Translations under genes and position numbers: made by a program | Shown: positions 11,790-27,270 of the stretch, piece by piece | Layout of the letters: each line of letters starts with the position of its first letter | Position numbering within the stretch: position 1 is the first letter of the stretch | The notes under the pieces: model-generated | The model's input: the letters and a program-made list of their open reading frames with translations, nothing else | Told to the model about the DNA's origin: nothing | The model's database searches: none | NCBI GenBank assembly: GCA_963693365.1 | Contig: CAVNZM010000012.1 | Location: 3,038,001 to 3,102,000, forward strand | Reading direction: 5' to 3' | Origin: Amoebidium appalachense | Lineage: Eukaryota; Ichthyosporea | DNA: 64,000 nucleotides

Positions 11790-13213
11790 CTACTCTCCAA
11801 CCCGTCGCCGATTTCTCCCGCTATCCCCACGCCTACTCCAAACTCTAATCTTCCCATCTGTGCTTAGTGCAGCGCAAAATGACCCAGTCATCTCAACATG
11901 CCTTAAGCGCACGTGAAGTTCCACATCACTCCCCAAAAGCGTCCACGTCCTACGCTCGTTGACCTGGACAGATCTGCCTAACCGTGATAGAAGGTACAGA
12001 TTAACGTCTGTCTCATTGTGCGTGCAGATAATATGACTGGTAGAGACGGAATCAAAAAACCGGGTCCATTTGTCAAAATACTCACTAGCAAGATCAATGG
12101 TGGTTAGGGGGACATCCACGGCGCCCGTTTCATCCCACGACTGGTAGACCATTTCCAATATCTCGCTCTCGGAATAGTCTTCCAAGTTGCGCAAAACGAT
12201 TATGCTGAGCTGCTTGCCGGTGACAAGGAAGTAATAATCCTGACTGTTTTGCCGCAATTCACGGGTTCCTTCTGTCTTGTGCACAAAGAGCCCAGTCTCT
12301 AAGTCGAACACAACGCCTTCACCATCACCCCCCACACCAACAAACACCTCTTCGTTGCATGCAGAAAAATAACTTGGTCGCTGGTCCAACCCTCTGTCAA
12401 ACTCAGTACGCCACATCACTTCGCCGGTTAACATGTGCATTGCCACCATAGCCGTAACTACCCTGTCATCTCTATACAGCGTGATCAGTCTCATCCCCCC
12501 GGCAACCATAAAATCGGCAATAGACGTGTTGGTGAAAGCGAACAGGTTCTCACGGGAGCCATCGGCGGAATTGCACACAAGGATGGCCTGTGTGTTCGAC
12601 TTAACGAAATGGAACAGTAAAAACTGCCCACTTGCGTCCGTTTTGACAGAATGGATCCCCCCCCAATTGCTCATCACGACTTGGAAAGGAGCATATTCTT
12701 TGTCCAGTAACCGTATCCCAGAGAATTGCAGCGGCAGCGGCCTCAGGAGCCTCCTTTAACCTTGTCAGCAGCCGATTTTCAGCCAAACAGACAGTCGATG
12801 CATCGAAGTTGAACTGATAGTCCAGAACAACACAACTCGTATTGTCCGTAAACCAATCGATCATCGATGGCTCAAGTTGCTCCGGCCAAGTGAGGCCAAA
12901 GAACATGAATTCCTCTCGCAGCCCCTCCGTTAGATTCTCGTCGGTCGGCAATAAAGATTTCGGCCCTTTCTTCCGCAGGAAATCGAGAACATACTCGAAC
13001 AGCACCGGGGACCGATCAATAAACACCGTGCCGTCTTCTCGTGTCTGGATGGTGTGGCGACCGCTGAACCATGCAGCCAACATGGAGTCGGGCACGGCAC
13101 ATAGTGTCTGCCGGGTGGTGGCAAAGTGGCGGCCCCCCACATCAAGAACAATACGGTCGTTGGCCTGTGCATTCAGCTGCCGCACTAACTCACACTCGGC
13201 TGTGAACCGTTTC
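11790..13213 (-). CDS. BTB gene exon 2 (BTB domain, WD-like region, stop)
   Basis: Begins after GTGCAG and completes the split Arg codon. Frame A runs from 13213 to the G8 run and would stop at 12601. Frame B is open from about 12755 to the stop at 11790. Both look coding on their own side of the G run, which places the break there. Confidence 0.8.
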
Positions 13214-13469
13214 CTGCACGTTGAAAAGAAGGCAGAATGAATAACAAGGGAACAAGCACCAATACAACTGATGTTACTACTAGACAGCATGCTTACACCC
13301 GGATAAAAACGAGAGTGCAGGAGGGGGCCGGGGTGGGGTTTTAGGGGGGGGGGGAGAGGGAGAGAGAGGGGGGGGGGAGGGGGGAGGGGGGGGGGAGAAA
13401 AGAGAGAGAAAGGCGGAGAGAGGGAGGGAGGGAGAGAAGAGAGAGAGTCGGGGGAGACGGGGGCGGGGA

Positions 13470-13553
<84 letters not shown>

Positions 13554-14129
13554 TGTGTGTGTGTGTGAGTGTGAGAGAGAGAGAGAAGGAGAGAGGGAGA
13601 GAAGAGAGAGGGAGTGGATAGCGAGAGAAAGAGAGAGGGAGAAAGTGAAAAAGAGAGAGAGAGGAGAGAGAGGAAGGACAGGAAGGGAGGAAGGGAAGAA
13701 GAAAGGGAGGTGGGAGATGGGTATGGCGGGAAAAGAGAGAGGGGAAGACAGAGAGAGAGAAAGAGGTTCGCGTGGTCGACAAGGAACTGTGTTATGTGTG
13801 GGTGTGGGTGTGGCTGCGTGGGTGCACATGTATGGGGGTGCGTGTGTGACAGCGTAGAGGAGTGGGGAGAGCGGTGGAAGAGGAGAGGGGGGGGGGGAGG
13901 GGGGGAGGGGGGAGGGAGGGTAGGGGGGGAGTGCTTCACACCTGTCTGCCTGCAGCTGTTGTCTGTCTGCCTGCAGCTGCTGTCTGTCTGCGTGCAGGTG
14001 GTTGGCCTCCGCCTGCAACGCCTCCTCGCGGGCACACAGCTCACGGGCGGCCTCGCAGATTTGCTCCAGAACAGCCGCACCCCTGCTCTGAAGCGCCTTG
14101 GTGGACGTTAAAAGATCACGAGGAACCAT
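11790..14129 (-). CDS. KCTD-type BTB domain protein with WD-like C-terminal half (one frame break)
   Basis: Two exons: 14129-13942 and 13213-11790, joined in phase across a 728-bp intron (AG|GTGTGA donor, GTGCAG acceptor). Exon 1 encodes a heptad-like coiled coil (ADRQQLQ repeats, residues about 15-80). Residues about 82-175 form a T1/BTB domain: RIVLDVGGRHFATTR, then DGTVFIDRSPVLFEYVLDFL, typical of KCTD proteins. The rest has WD-propeller character (ILWDTVTGQRICSF; GKIRVWSR near the end). This layout recalls KCTD3/SHKBP1, usually cullin-3 or signalling adaptors; that role is inferred. Exons sum to 1612 bases, one more than a multiple of three. The frame changes at a G8 run (plus 12657-12664), and with seven Gs the protein would be 536 aa. 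Stop is TAG at 11792-11790. ATG at 14129 is the first in frame. Confidence 0.85.
13214..13941 (-). repeat. BTB-gene intron: (GA)n and G-rich simple sequence
   Basis: Plus strand has G tracts, (GA)n at about 13475-13555 and a GTGTGTG segment; on the sense strand these are C/T-rich. Apparent frames through it (Ser/Leu/Pro) are repeat translations. Confidence 0.8.
13942..14129 (-). CDS. BTB gene exon 1 (start codon, coiled coil)
   Basis: Sixty-two codons plus two bases. It starts MVPRDLLTSTK and ends in tandem QQLQADR repeats encoded by a short imperfect DNA repeat. The donor is AG|GTGTGA. Confidence 0.8.
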
Positions 14130-15090
14130 AGTGGGGTGAAGCCGACGCCTTTATCCATGCGTGTGTATGGGTATGTGCGTGTGTGTGTGTGTGCGTGTGC
14201 GAAAGAAAAAATCCTTTGAAGAGGGCTGACCCCACCAAATGCAGACGTAAAAATGTGGCATATAAGATCATGATTATAAACCAATCATATTTGTTGAAGT
14301 ATAGCCAATCAAGTCGCATTTGCCAAAATGTTTAACCAATAGTTGCTGCACCAGCAGGAAAAGCAAAGTAAATAAATGATATTTAGCCACTGGCCTTTCT
14401 TTGCCTTCGGAGCAATCAAATATTATCCAGGTTACCTGGTTACACGGCTGTACGACGCGCGGTATAGGGCTTTGTAGTTCTGCTCCAATAACACAGTGAA
14501 GCGCAGCGTAAGAAAAATAAATAGCGCTTTTTCACATTTTCTAACGTTTAGAAACAGAGAGAAAGAAATACTGACGGCTCTTGCGGCTGAAAGCGTCTTT
14601 ATAGCCAATTTTATGTCGCTCACTTCAGCGACGAGTCGCATATCTTTTAACCAATCGTATCGCTGTAAATGGAATGCAATAGTGCCGATAAAATTCTGGC
14701 ATGTGAGAAAGATAAACCAATGGAATGATCTGAATGCCAAACTATTTATCCAATCAATCCCGCTTCGATGTTTATCAGCTACATTCTTGGCGCGGGGCGT
14801 GCATCCCGTGGCGCAGGCATGCGCAGGCGCGAATGTGGGGCCACATGCACGTGCTGTCACCTTTCATGTACATATCTATGCACTACACTACCCTTACGGC
14901 CAATATATATATTTTTATACAATGAACTGGTATTATCGCGTCTTTCTTCTCAATATTTTTATAAATACGGATGGGATACAACAGATGTCCACTTCTCCTA
15001 CCCGAGGCCGGCCGTGCACTGTGTACACATGTGTGTAATCTGTGTGCTAGCGCTGATCATGACAGCTACATAATATAGTTATACTTTATG
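14130..15090. promoter_or_regulatory. CCAAT-rich AT-moderate upstream region of the BTB gene
   Basis: Seven CCAAT pentamers lie on the plus strand (14281, 14305, 14336, 14605, 14651, 14717, 14750), two in the context ATAGCCAAT. They sit 150-620 bp upstream of the minus-strand start codon. CCAAT works in either orientation in animal and fungal promoters. A 142-codon minus-strand frame (14860-14432) has no domain I know. Promoter role is inferred. Confidence 0.35.
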
Positions 15091-15152
15091 ATGGTGCACC
15101 TGCTATGGCGCTTCCCCCTCCCTCCCACCCTCCCCCTCCGAGTCCTCCCCCG

Positions 15153-15184
<32 letters not shown>

Positions 15185-15274
15185 CGGGCATTCCCCATGG
15201 CCACCCCCGTACTTACCCCTTTCCTCGGATTCTCTCCCATCCCCCCATATGCAACCCCCCTCACCACGCTCCCC

Positions 15275-15353
<79 letters not shown>

Positions 15354-16459
15354 ACGCGGCCCCCCTGGCCCCGCCCTTCCCCCTCCCCCCTCTCTCACCC
15401 GCCCCTCCCTCCGGCCGGCCCATCCATTTTTCCGGCTCCCCGTGGCCACCACCACCCCTTCGATACCCAACTAGGCCTCGACATATATTTTTAGCAAATC
15501 GGTCCTTGGTAATGGCTCTACCTAGCGTGCCCCTACCACTAGTGCCCCATGGCCACCCCTCCATAGTACCCCTCTTAATACTCTTCAACCACAGCCGTAT
15601 ATTAAAGTAAGGGAGTGCTGAATTTGAAACTGGGGAGGGGGTTCGGATACTTGGGCTTTAAGATCATCATCAAATCAACATTAATTAAAATCAATATTCA
15701 TCCCCCCCCCCCCCCCCCCCCCCCCCCTCCTCCCCCCCGCTAGGCCTCTCCCCCGGCCATGGCCCGGATGATCCATCAAGCTGACAAATTTCCCCCCCCC
15801 CCGGCCCCCCCCCTAGGCCTCCCCCCTCCCCGTCCGATCCCCTTCCGCCCAGGCCCGGCGGCCATGGCATTTCTATAAACCGTCCCACGGGCCGCCCCCC
15901 CCCCCCCCCCCCTCTCCCCCCCCCCCCCCCCCCCCCCCCCCGCCGAGCCCCTGAGGCTCTATCCCTCTTTGGGTGGAGCCTACTATAAAAAACCGGTCCC
16001 AAATACTATCAATCATCCCCTGAGTCCCCCCCCCCCCCCCCCCCCCCCCCTTCTCCGCCCCCCAACCCAATGTTATTTTTCGCATAATCATCATGATTGC
16101 ACGCCATTGTACCAAACAATCCCTCGCCCCCTCCTCCCCCCACCCCTCCCCCTCCCTCCCACCCTCCCCCTCTTCTCCATTAATCGGCTCCTCGTTCGGA
16201 GCTCACCAGGAGGCTTTGAATGGCAACCCCCTACTCGAACGGTCTACGTAGATTTGTGGATGTTATTCTGGGTGTTGCATTTGATATAGTGAGGGGGCCA
16301 ATCAGGAAGTTGGTCCGAATAAATATTTCTACGTCATACTCCCCGGCCCCTGCCCTCCTTTCCCGGACCCCCCCCCCCCCCCCCCCCCCTTCCCATACGT
16401 GACTACATGTGTATATATATAAATCGGCCCATCTTGGTTCTACCCCCCCCCCCCCCCCC

Positions 16460-16493
<34 letters not shown>

Positions 16494-16520
16494 CTCCTGG
16501 CTCAGCCCCCACCCGCTTTC
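15090..16520. repeat. C-rich region with very long poly(C) tracts
   Basis: Includes an unbroken C run of about 78 bases (15276-15353) and further runs at 15156-15183, 15702-15727, 15893-15942, 16026-16050 and 16441-16492. CCATGGCCACC-like islands recur between them. Pro-rich and Gly-rich frames are not genes. Confidence 0.9.
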
Positions 16521-16601
16521 ACATTCACCACTCTCCTAGACTAGTGGTACTGCCGTGAACGTTATCTGTGTGCTAACGGGTACATTGGGGTCCCCACGCA
16601 G

Positions 16602-16666
16602 TGTCCGTTTCGCTATGACTCAAGTGGTAGCCTATGTATGGTTGGCGTCGACCTGCCTTTGCCAAG
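16602..16666 (+). CDS. Candidate internal exon (unidentified)
   Basis: Flanked by CCCCACGCAG| and CCAAG|GTCATG; encodes CPFRYDSSGSLCMVGVDLPL. Its phase fits the candidate exon at 17400. No family is recognised and the minus strand is also open, so strand is uncertain. Confidence 0.25.
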
Positions 16667-16879
16667 GTCATGCATGAGCAACTATTAGAATGATGTCCGA
16701 CTGTCGGGAATATTTATCACTCAGTTGCTGCAGTGCTGCAGGCCAGGTGTGTCGGTGGTGTACTGTTACTGAGAATATTGATGCAATCAAAAAACGTGTA
16801 CGTACGTGTACAACACGTGTCACATGGGTATACTTCGAGCATACATGAATGCTGGCAAACACTTACAATGGCCGGAGTG

Positions 16880-17017
16880 TGCGGGCATGATGATAATATG
16901 CGTCTGTGACAGTGGGAATGGCACCAATTTGTGCCTGTGTGTTCATGTTACAGCAGGCCACTGTGTGAGTGTCCATGCATGCGAAATTTGCGCTTGCGTA
17001 CATGCTCGCACACAACA

Positions 17018-17056
<39 letters not shown>

Positions 17057-17332
17057 TCCTGTGTGTGTGTGTATGTGTGTGTACGTGTGTATGCATATGC
17101 TTTATGTGTGTGTTTAGGTGTGTATGTGTGTGTGCGCGCGGTCGTGTGTTTGTGTGTTCCTGTGTGTGTGTGTAGGTGTGTGCATGTGTGCGCGAGCTTG
17201 TGTGTGTTTCAACGGTGTTCCTGTGCCTGTGTGTCACGGTGTGTGTGCGCGCGTGTGTTTGTGTGTTCCTGTGTGTGTGTGTGTGTAGGTGTGTGCTTGT
17301 GTGCTCGAGCTCGTGTGTGTATCAACGGTGTT

Positions 17333-17370
<38 letters not shown>

Positions 17371-17390
17371 TGTGCGTGTGCGTCTGTACG
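16880..17390. repeat. Interrupted (GT)n block
   Basis: GTGTGT stretches with GCGCGC and TTCCTGTG inserts. There are two loosely repeated segments containing CAACGGTGTTCCTGTG (17209 and 17323). Confidence 0.8.
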
Positions 17391-17399
17391 CACCCAGAG

Positions 17400-17475
17400 G
17401 TCCGTGCACCCGTGGCCAGTGGTGATGGTTGATATGTATGCACGTGTCGGCTCTATGCCGCTGAGCGGGGCAAAG
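17400..17475 (+). CDS. Candidate internal exon (unidentified)
   Basis: Acceptor CACCCAGAG|, strong donor GCAAAG|GTATGT. In phase with 16602-16666 it encodes [20 protein letters not shown] and five more residues. Support is splice signals plus ordinary composition only. Confidence 0.25.
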
Positions 17476-17699
17476 GTATGTGCACGTGCATACTTAGGAT
17501 TTTTAAGAATAGTAAGAATGTAATTGTAGCAGATGCTTCACATGAGCATGTCTTTATTTGCAACCCGTTTTACCTCACAGAGGCTACGGTCTCCCACCTA
17601 CGTTTTGCATCTGCACCGAGGCAGGATGAAATATTCACAATAGGCTGTAAAATAGCCAAACCACTTTATAAACAGACAGCCGGCACATATCTGTGTGTC

Positions 17700-18130
<431 letters not shown>

Positions 18131-18723
18131 GATGTGGGTTCGTGCAAGCTGACGTGGACTATATGAGCGAGTGTGTTTGCATGTACTTGTGTTATCAATT
18201 TCAGCTCTTCTGCACTGGCCAATCAATACACACACACGAGCACAAACAGGCATATATACACAAATACGAGCATGGGCGCACGGATGCCGCATACACACAC
18301 GTACACACACATGCACACATGTACGCACGCACACACCAAATATCTGTGTATGTCTCTCTCTCTTGCTCTGTGTGTGTGTGTAAGGGAGAGAGAGCATAGA
18401 GAGGGGGGAGGTGTGGGGTGGGAGGGAGAGATGCAAAAAGATGATGCAGACACAAGCAAGCAACAAGAGAGCGAAGAACAGGATATGGATCAAACTAATA
18501 CGGGGGGAGGGGGGGGGGAGGGGGGGGGAGGGAGGGTGTGCGTGTGTGTGTGTGTGTGTTGGGGGGGGGGGGGGGGGGGGGGATGCGGTTATGGGAGCCA
18601 TGGGTTGTATGGGAATAGGCATTAGAAGTGCAACCATTGGGTGAGGAGGGAGAGGGGACAGGGATATTGGGGATGGGGAGAGACTCGTGCCCAGGAGAGA
18701 AAATGGGCAGGGGGAGAGGGCGG

Positions 18724-18756
<33 letters not shown>

Positions 18757-19215
18757 TGGGGTTGCTGTGCGCGTGTGTGGGTCTTTGTGTGTGCACAAGT
18801 ATTTAAGTATATGCCTTGTCTGTGTGCATGCGAAGAGGCAGGAAAACACCCTTCTTTGGGCAAAGTAGCAGGCTGCAGCCGTCTGCGGTCGTGCAAAGTG
18901 CTTCTGGAGACACCGTAATTGTGCACATGCACAGGCAACGTTGTAGGTGTCAACTCTGTGCAAAAAAAGTTGGTGTGTGTGTGCGTGTGTTTGTATGTAT
19001 TTGTGTGCTATTGTGTACGTGTGTGTGTGCGTGTGTGTGCGTCTGTGTGTGTGTGTGCGTGTGTGTGTCCACGTGTCCGTGTGTGTAAGAGTGTGTTATA
19101 TGTACGTGTGTATACGTCACGGTATGTATGTGTGTGTGTGTGTGTGTGTGCATGCATGTGTGTGTGCATGTCTACGTAAAGTGCAAGCCCGTGTCTACAT
19201 GTGCGTGTATGCGTT
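18131..19215. other. Mixed DNA with G tracts and GT repeats; possible coding scraps
   Basis: G tracts lie at 18558-18582 and 18730-18753, with GT-rich DNA at 18970-19160. About 18955-18815 (minus) is open in two frames after a TTTTTTTGCACAG acceptor-like tract, but I cannot choose between them and do not call an exon. Confidence 0.4.
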
Positions 19216-19216
19216 C

Positions 19217-19263
<47 letters not shown>

Positions 19264-19485
19264 TAGTGTGTGTGGGTGTACATGTTTTGGGGGATCACGG
19301 TAAAGCCCATGCACAAAGTGCTTGGTAAGATTCAAGCCAATCCCAAGATGGTGCTTACTGCCCCCTCTCCCCCCCACCTCCCCCCCAAACACCGAAACAA
19401 AAACAATAAATCCTTTCTTTTTTCTTTTCGGCTCTTCTTTAGTTCCGCTCGGAGTAAACTCCCTAACATGCCACTCTACGCTTGC

Positions 19486-19572
<87 letters not shown>

Positions 19573-19628
19573 CGCGCTTGCATGTACATTGTGTGCTGCC
19601 GTTTGCTTTAATGCTTGCGCTTGCTTGT

Positions 19629-19664
<36 letters not shown>

Positions 19665-19680
19665 TGTATGTGTGTGACTG
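19216..19680. repeat. (GT)n runs
   Basis: Near-pure runs at about 19218-19262, 19486-19563 and 19629-19661, ending in GCGCGCGCGC at about 19565. Confidence 0.85.
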
Positions 19681-19789
19681 TGTGTGCGCGCGTACTACCG
19701 CCCGTATATATACCGGCTTGGTATCCAATAAAGCTTTTGGGTGTGGGAATAAGGGGGAGCAGGGGGGAGGAGGAGGCAGGGCGGGCAGT

Positions 19790-19820
<31 letters not shown>

Positions 19821-20227
19821 CTGGGGGAGCAAGGGGTATGATCATACCCGATCTTCAGTGTTTACGTGTGCACCATAGTCCAGTAGTTCCTTTTAAAGGT
19901 GACTGTCGGGTAGACTGACAGTCACGTGCAGAGCAGTGACACCGTACTGTGTGTGTACGAGTGTTTGTGTACGTGTGTACGTGTGTGTACGTGTGTGTGT
20001 GTGTACATGTGTGTGTGTGTGTGAACGTGTGTGTACATGTGTGTCACGATGTGCGTGTGTGCATGTGTGTGTGTGCGTACATGTGTGTGTTCATCTGTGT
20101 GTGCGTGTGTACATGTACGTGTGTGCATGTGTACGTGTGTGTATTTGTGTGAGCGCACATGTATATGAGCCACTGTGTGTGCCTATGCATGTGTGGTTCT
20201 GCTCTGGCTTGTGTGGACTTTGCCTGT

Positions 20228-20271
<44 letters not shown>

Positions 20272-20860
20272 GAGGGAGAAGGGGGGGGAGGAAAGGGCAG
20301 AGGGAGAGGTGGTGGAGGAAGGTTGGTTGGGGAGGGAACTATACCAAAAAAAAAAAAAAAAAAGAGGGGGGGGGGGGGGGGGTTACTATCACCACCACCA
20401 GATCTAGTCATGTGCACAGGCTGGAGTGACCATATTGAACAAACCGCTATCGCCACATTAGGGCAAAAAATACGGGCATTTCCTGTATGTTACCGGTTTA
20501 CCCGTTTTCGGGTCGGGTTTCAATACCTTTGTTTAGGTACACCTTGATATGGGTCAGGTGTCTGAGTTCCGGGTCGGGCCAGACAATATGTAGTGACCAT
20601 ATCAAGAGTGGACAATATCGGATTGGGAGTGTGGCAGGGAAGGGAGGCGCGGAGAGGCGGCGGCTTGGGGGGCGAGGGGAGGGGGTAGGGGGGGGAGTGC
20701 GGGAGAGAGTGATAGGAGAGGGAGGCGGGGAGGAGGGGATGGGGTGGCCGGGAAATAAAAAGAGAGAGGAGATTAGTGGAAAGGGGAGAAGAAAAGACGG
20801 AGGGAAGGGCGGGCGGGGCGGGGCGGGGCGGGGAGGGGGGGGGGGGGGGGGGAACGGGGG
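19681..20860. other. G tracts, GT-repeat and unassigned DNA
   Basis: Long G runs at about 19790-19820 and 20227-20270. GT-rich DNA fills 19945-20160. An AGTGACCATAT motif occurs at about 20430 and 20592 within otherwise diverged segments. Short minus-strand frames here are ambiguous. Confidence 0.4.
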
Positions 20861-20865
20861 CATAC

Positions 20866-24130
<3,265 letters not shown>

Positions 24131-24267
24131 CTGTACAAGCAGTAACATGAGTGTGTCTGGTAGTGTGTGCTTGTCCGGGGGGGAGGAGTGGGGGAAAGGG
24201 AGGTAGACGGTGGGAGAGGTAGGGGGAGGGACAGTCCATATGAATCTATTGAATAGTTCCCACCGCC

Positions 24268-24276
24268 TGTGTATGT

Positions 24277-24345
<69 letters not shown>

Positions 24346-24411
24346 GTGTCTGTCCCTATCTCTCTCTCTCTCTGTGTGTGTGTATGTGTGTATGTGTGGG
24401 TGTATGTGTGG

Positions 24412-24498
<87 letters not shown>

Positions 24499-24640
24499 TG
24501 TCTGTCCCTATCTCTCTCTCTCTCTCTCTCTGTGTATGTGTGTATGTTTGTGTGTGTGTGTGTGTCTGTCCCTATCTCTCTCTGTCTCTCTCTGTGTATG
24601 TGTGTATGTTTGTGTGGGTGTATATGTGTGCGCAGCCACA
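24268..24640 (+). repeat. (GT)n blocks with CTCTCTCTC inserts
   Basis: Two near-pure runs (24286-24345 and 24420-24497). The segment CTGTCCCTATCTCTCTCT recurs three times (near 24350, 24502 and 24566). Confidence 0.85.
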
Positions 24641-24930
24641 GGTGGATTTGTTGGCGTGTTTGTATGTGTTGAAAGGGGAAAGGGAGAGGAGAGGACTGGG
24701 CAAGGATCTGGATTACTCAAGCAGGAAGGATAGATGTAGGGCTTGCGGTTGGCATATACATATCTGGGGGGAAAGGAGTGGGCTACGGTGCTGTGTACTC
24801 TAGCAATCTGCACTGCATTTTGATCTGGTACTCAAAACATTGAAAATGGCAATCCTTAAACAACTACTACAGAACGGGTTGGCCTCGCCCCCTCCACCCC
24901 CTCCCCCTTTCTCCTCCCTCCCCCGAGCAG

Positions 24931-25008
24931 CATGGGATCTTGGACAAGTGGGGAAAGAGGGTGACGGGAGGGAGGAGATGTGTCCTGGCAGAGCGCCCGG
25001 AGACGCTG
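24931..25008 (+). CDS. Candidate internal exon (unidentified)
   Basis: Good acceptor (pyrimidine tract then CCGAGCAG|) and near-perfect donor CGCTG|GTAAGT bracket 26 codons (HGILDKWGKRVTGGRRCVLA and six more). Family unknown. Confidence 0.35.
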
Positions 25009-25039
25009 GTAAGTTCGTCGTGTTGACTCCTTCCATCCC

Positions 25040-25285
25040 TTGCGCACGCACACACACACACAGCATACACACCCACTACCTACATATACACACACCCAGG
25101 CACACACGCACACAGACACACGCACATACACACACGCGCACGCGCCTCCCCCCCCCCCCCCCCCCCCCCCCCACACACACACATACAAACCCATACACCC
25201 ACCAACAACAACCCACAACCACCCACACGTACACCCAAACTTGACACTCGCACATAATATTCCCCCCCCCCCCCCCCCCCCCCCT

Positions 25286-25362
<77 letters not shown>

Positions 25363-25400
25363 ACACACGCACACACGCACACACACGTGCGTGATCGAAC
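25040..25400. repeat. (CA)n, poly(C) and (CT)n block
   Basis: CA-rich DNA, C runs at 25149-25172 and 25262-25284, (CA)n at 25288-25324 and (CT)n at 25325-25358. Confidence 0.9.
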
Positions 25401-26370
25401 CAATCTTGCCCCCCACCAACATGCAAACTGTGTCATTCCCCCCTAATCCCCATCTGTTTTCTCATTACAAACAGGCACGCATATACAGTTCTATTCACCA
25501 CAAGGACACACACCTACATTTGTAGACTGTGGCTCGGTCATGGCATACATGTGGCAAAAGCAGAGAGGGAACTCCATGCTACATCAATCCTGGAGAAATG
25601 TGGTCAGGAGTAGCTTGCTGCATTTAGGTGTGCTGGCCAGAATGGAGGGTAGGGGGTGAAAGATAATCCCTATTGCATGGGGGAAGAGAGCAACAGTTCA
25701 TGCAACGCAGAGACAGTGGAACATAGTCTAACCAGGGGGGTCCGTGTAAAAGAGTGCATGATTGGTTACAGGTGGGGGTTAACAAGGAAACAACAGACGG
25801 GAGAAATGCGCAGTGCTGACTGGTGGTAGTCCATTGGTAGGGTTTGATTGGGTTTGGTGGTGGTGGAGGGGAGGGTGGAGGGGAGCTGCGGGGAAGGAGA
25901 GATATAACGATAGACAAAAGACGGACAGAGACAAAAAGGGCAGGTGGACAGAGGTGGCGGGGCTCAACAAGTAACAAGGAAAAGGAGGGTAGGAGGGTAG
26001 GGGCAAACGATGATGTGAAGTTAAGGTCAACACAGAATGAAGATACCAAAAAGGAATGGCAGCTGACCGTGGACTCGTACCAACTTGAGCACAACAAGCA
26101 TGGCCCTACACAGTCCACGTTAACCCATTTGGTGTGCTCTCTGCACACGCACATGCACATAATTTGAGCTGCGTTCACAGTCTTGTGAATGCATGGACAC
26201 CTGCCCGCCATGGTATCTGCAAGCCCACACACATACACAATATCCATCCCCCCCCCCCCCCCCCCCCAACACACACACACGCACACAGTGAAACAAAACA
26301 GACACAGAGACACACAAACCGCACAAGCACACACAAATGCACACACACACACACCCACAAACGGAAGAAG
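25401..26370. other. Mixed DNA, possible exons not resolved
   Basis: A segment at 25523-25630 between ACATTTGTAG and TTTAG|GTGTGC is open in two frames. A plus-strand frame (25844-26167) has ordinary composition. A C tract and CA repeats lie at 26248-26360. Confidence 0.3.
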
Positions 26371-26371
26371 A

Positions 26372-26524
26372 CCAGCACACACCTGGGAAGGAGTAGCTCA
26401 GCACCTGTTAAATGGGCAACCCCGGTGCATGCACACCATAGACCTTCTCCACCCAGCACCAGCATGGCATCAAGAACTTGATGTTCGGTTGACTACGCCT
26501 TGTCCGGAAAGAAGAAATAGATGA
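26372..26524 (+). CDS. Candidate terminal exon (unidentified)
   Basis: Open frame ending TTPCPERRNR then TGA (26522-26524), with ordinary composition (TWEGVAQHLLNGQPRC) after an acceptor-like AG at about 26371. It could be the end of a gene that includes 24931-25008, but phase through the middle was not established. Confidence 0.25.
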   Translation, partial: PAHTWEGVAQHLLNGQPRCMHTIDLLHPAPAWHQELDVRLTTPCPERRNR

Positions 26525-26544
26525 ACCCTGTACTTATTTGCACA

Positions 26545-27040
26545 TGTGTGGTGGTTGTGTGGTTGTGTGTATGGGTGGTTGAGTGGTTGTGTGGATGATT
26601 GTGTGGATGGGTGTCTAGGTGGGTTGGTGATGGTGTCGGGGTGTGTGGGTGTGTCTCTCTGTGTGTGTGGGCAGGTGTGGGTGGATGTGTGGGTGGGTCC
26701 ATGTGAATGGGTCAATGGGTGTGTGGGTGGGTGTATGGGTGAGTCGTCGTGTGGGTAGGTGATTGAATGGGTGGGTGTGTGAGCAGTTGGTTTGGTGTGT
26801 GGGTGTGTGGGTGGGTACATGGGTGTGTGTGTGGGTGTAGGTTGGTGAAACGTTGTGTAAATAATCGTGTAGGGGGGTCTTTGTGTAGGTGGATGCTTAT
26901 GGGGCTGGGTGATTGTGTGAATGGGTGTGCCGGTGTGTGGGTGTGCGGGTGATTGTATGTGTGTGTGTGTGTGTGTTGTGTGGGTGAATGTACGGGTGTG
27001 AGGGTGATGTTGCGGGTGTATGGGGGGGGGGGGGGGGGGG
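26545..27040 (+). repeat. Degenerate GTGGGTG-type repeat
   Basis: Irregular GTGTGGGTGG/GATTGTGTGG units, similar in style to the 28-36 kb array but not in register. Confidence 0.7.
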
Positions 27041-27072
27041 GGGGGGAGGTAGATTGGAGGGAAGAGGAGGGT

Positions 27073-27270
27073 GGGGGGGGTTTTGAATGCGGAACACGGT
27101 ACGAAGTACGCATACACGACGAGAAGCATGGTGCAGGACACATGCAAAGGCAAACATTCAAGTATGCAACATCAGCCATGTGCACAGTATGCGTCATAAG
27201 CAGAGCCCATCCTCAGGGAGGACCCAAGTCATCAATTGCGTCTGAGTTTCGACCCCTTAGCCCGCGTATA
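27073..27270 (+). repeat. Dispersed repeat family, copy 2 (long)
   Basis: About 195 bp starting GGGGGGTTTTGAATGCGG and ending CCCTTAGCCCGCGT. Nearly identical to copy 3, 455 bp downstream, differing at one visible base (TTTCGACC versus TTTCAACC). Confidence 0.85.

Noticed and set aside
13280-13782. Ser/Leu/Pro-rich N-terminal extension of the BTB protein
   Set aside because: It is intron: exon 1 joins exon 2 exactly in phase by splicing, and the extension is (GA)n/(G)n translation.
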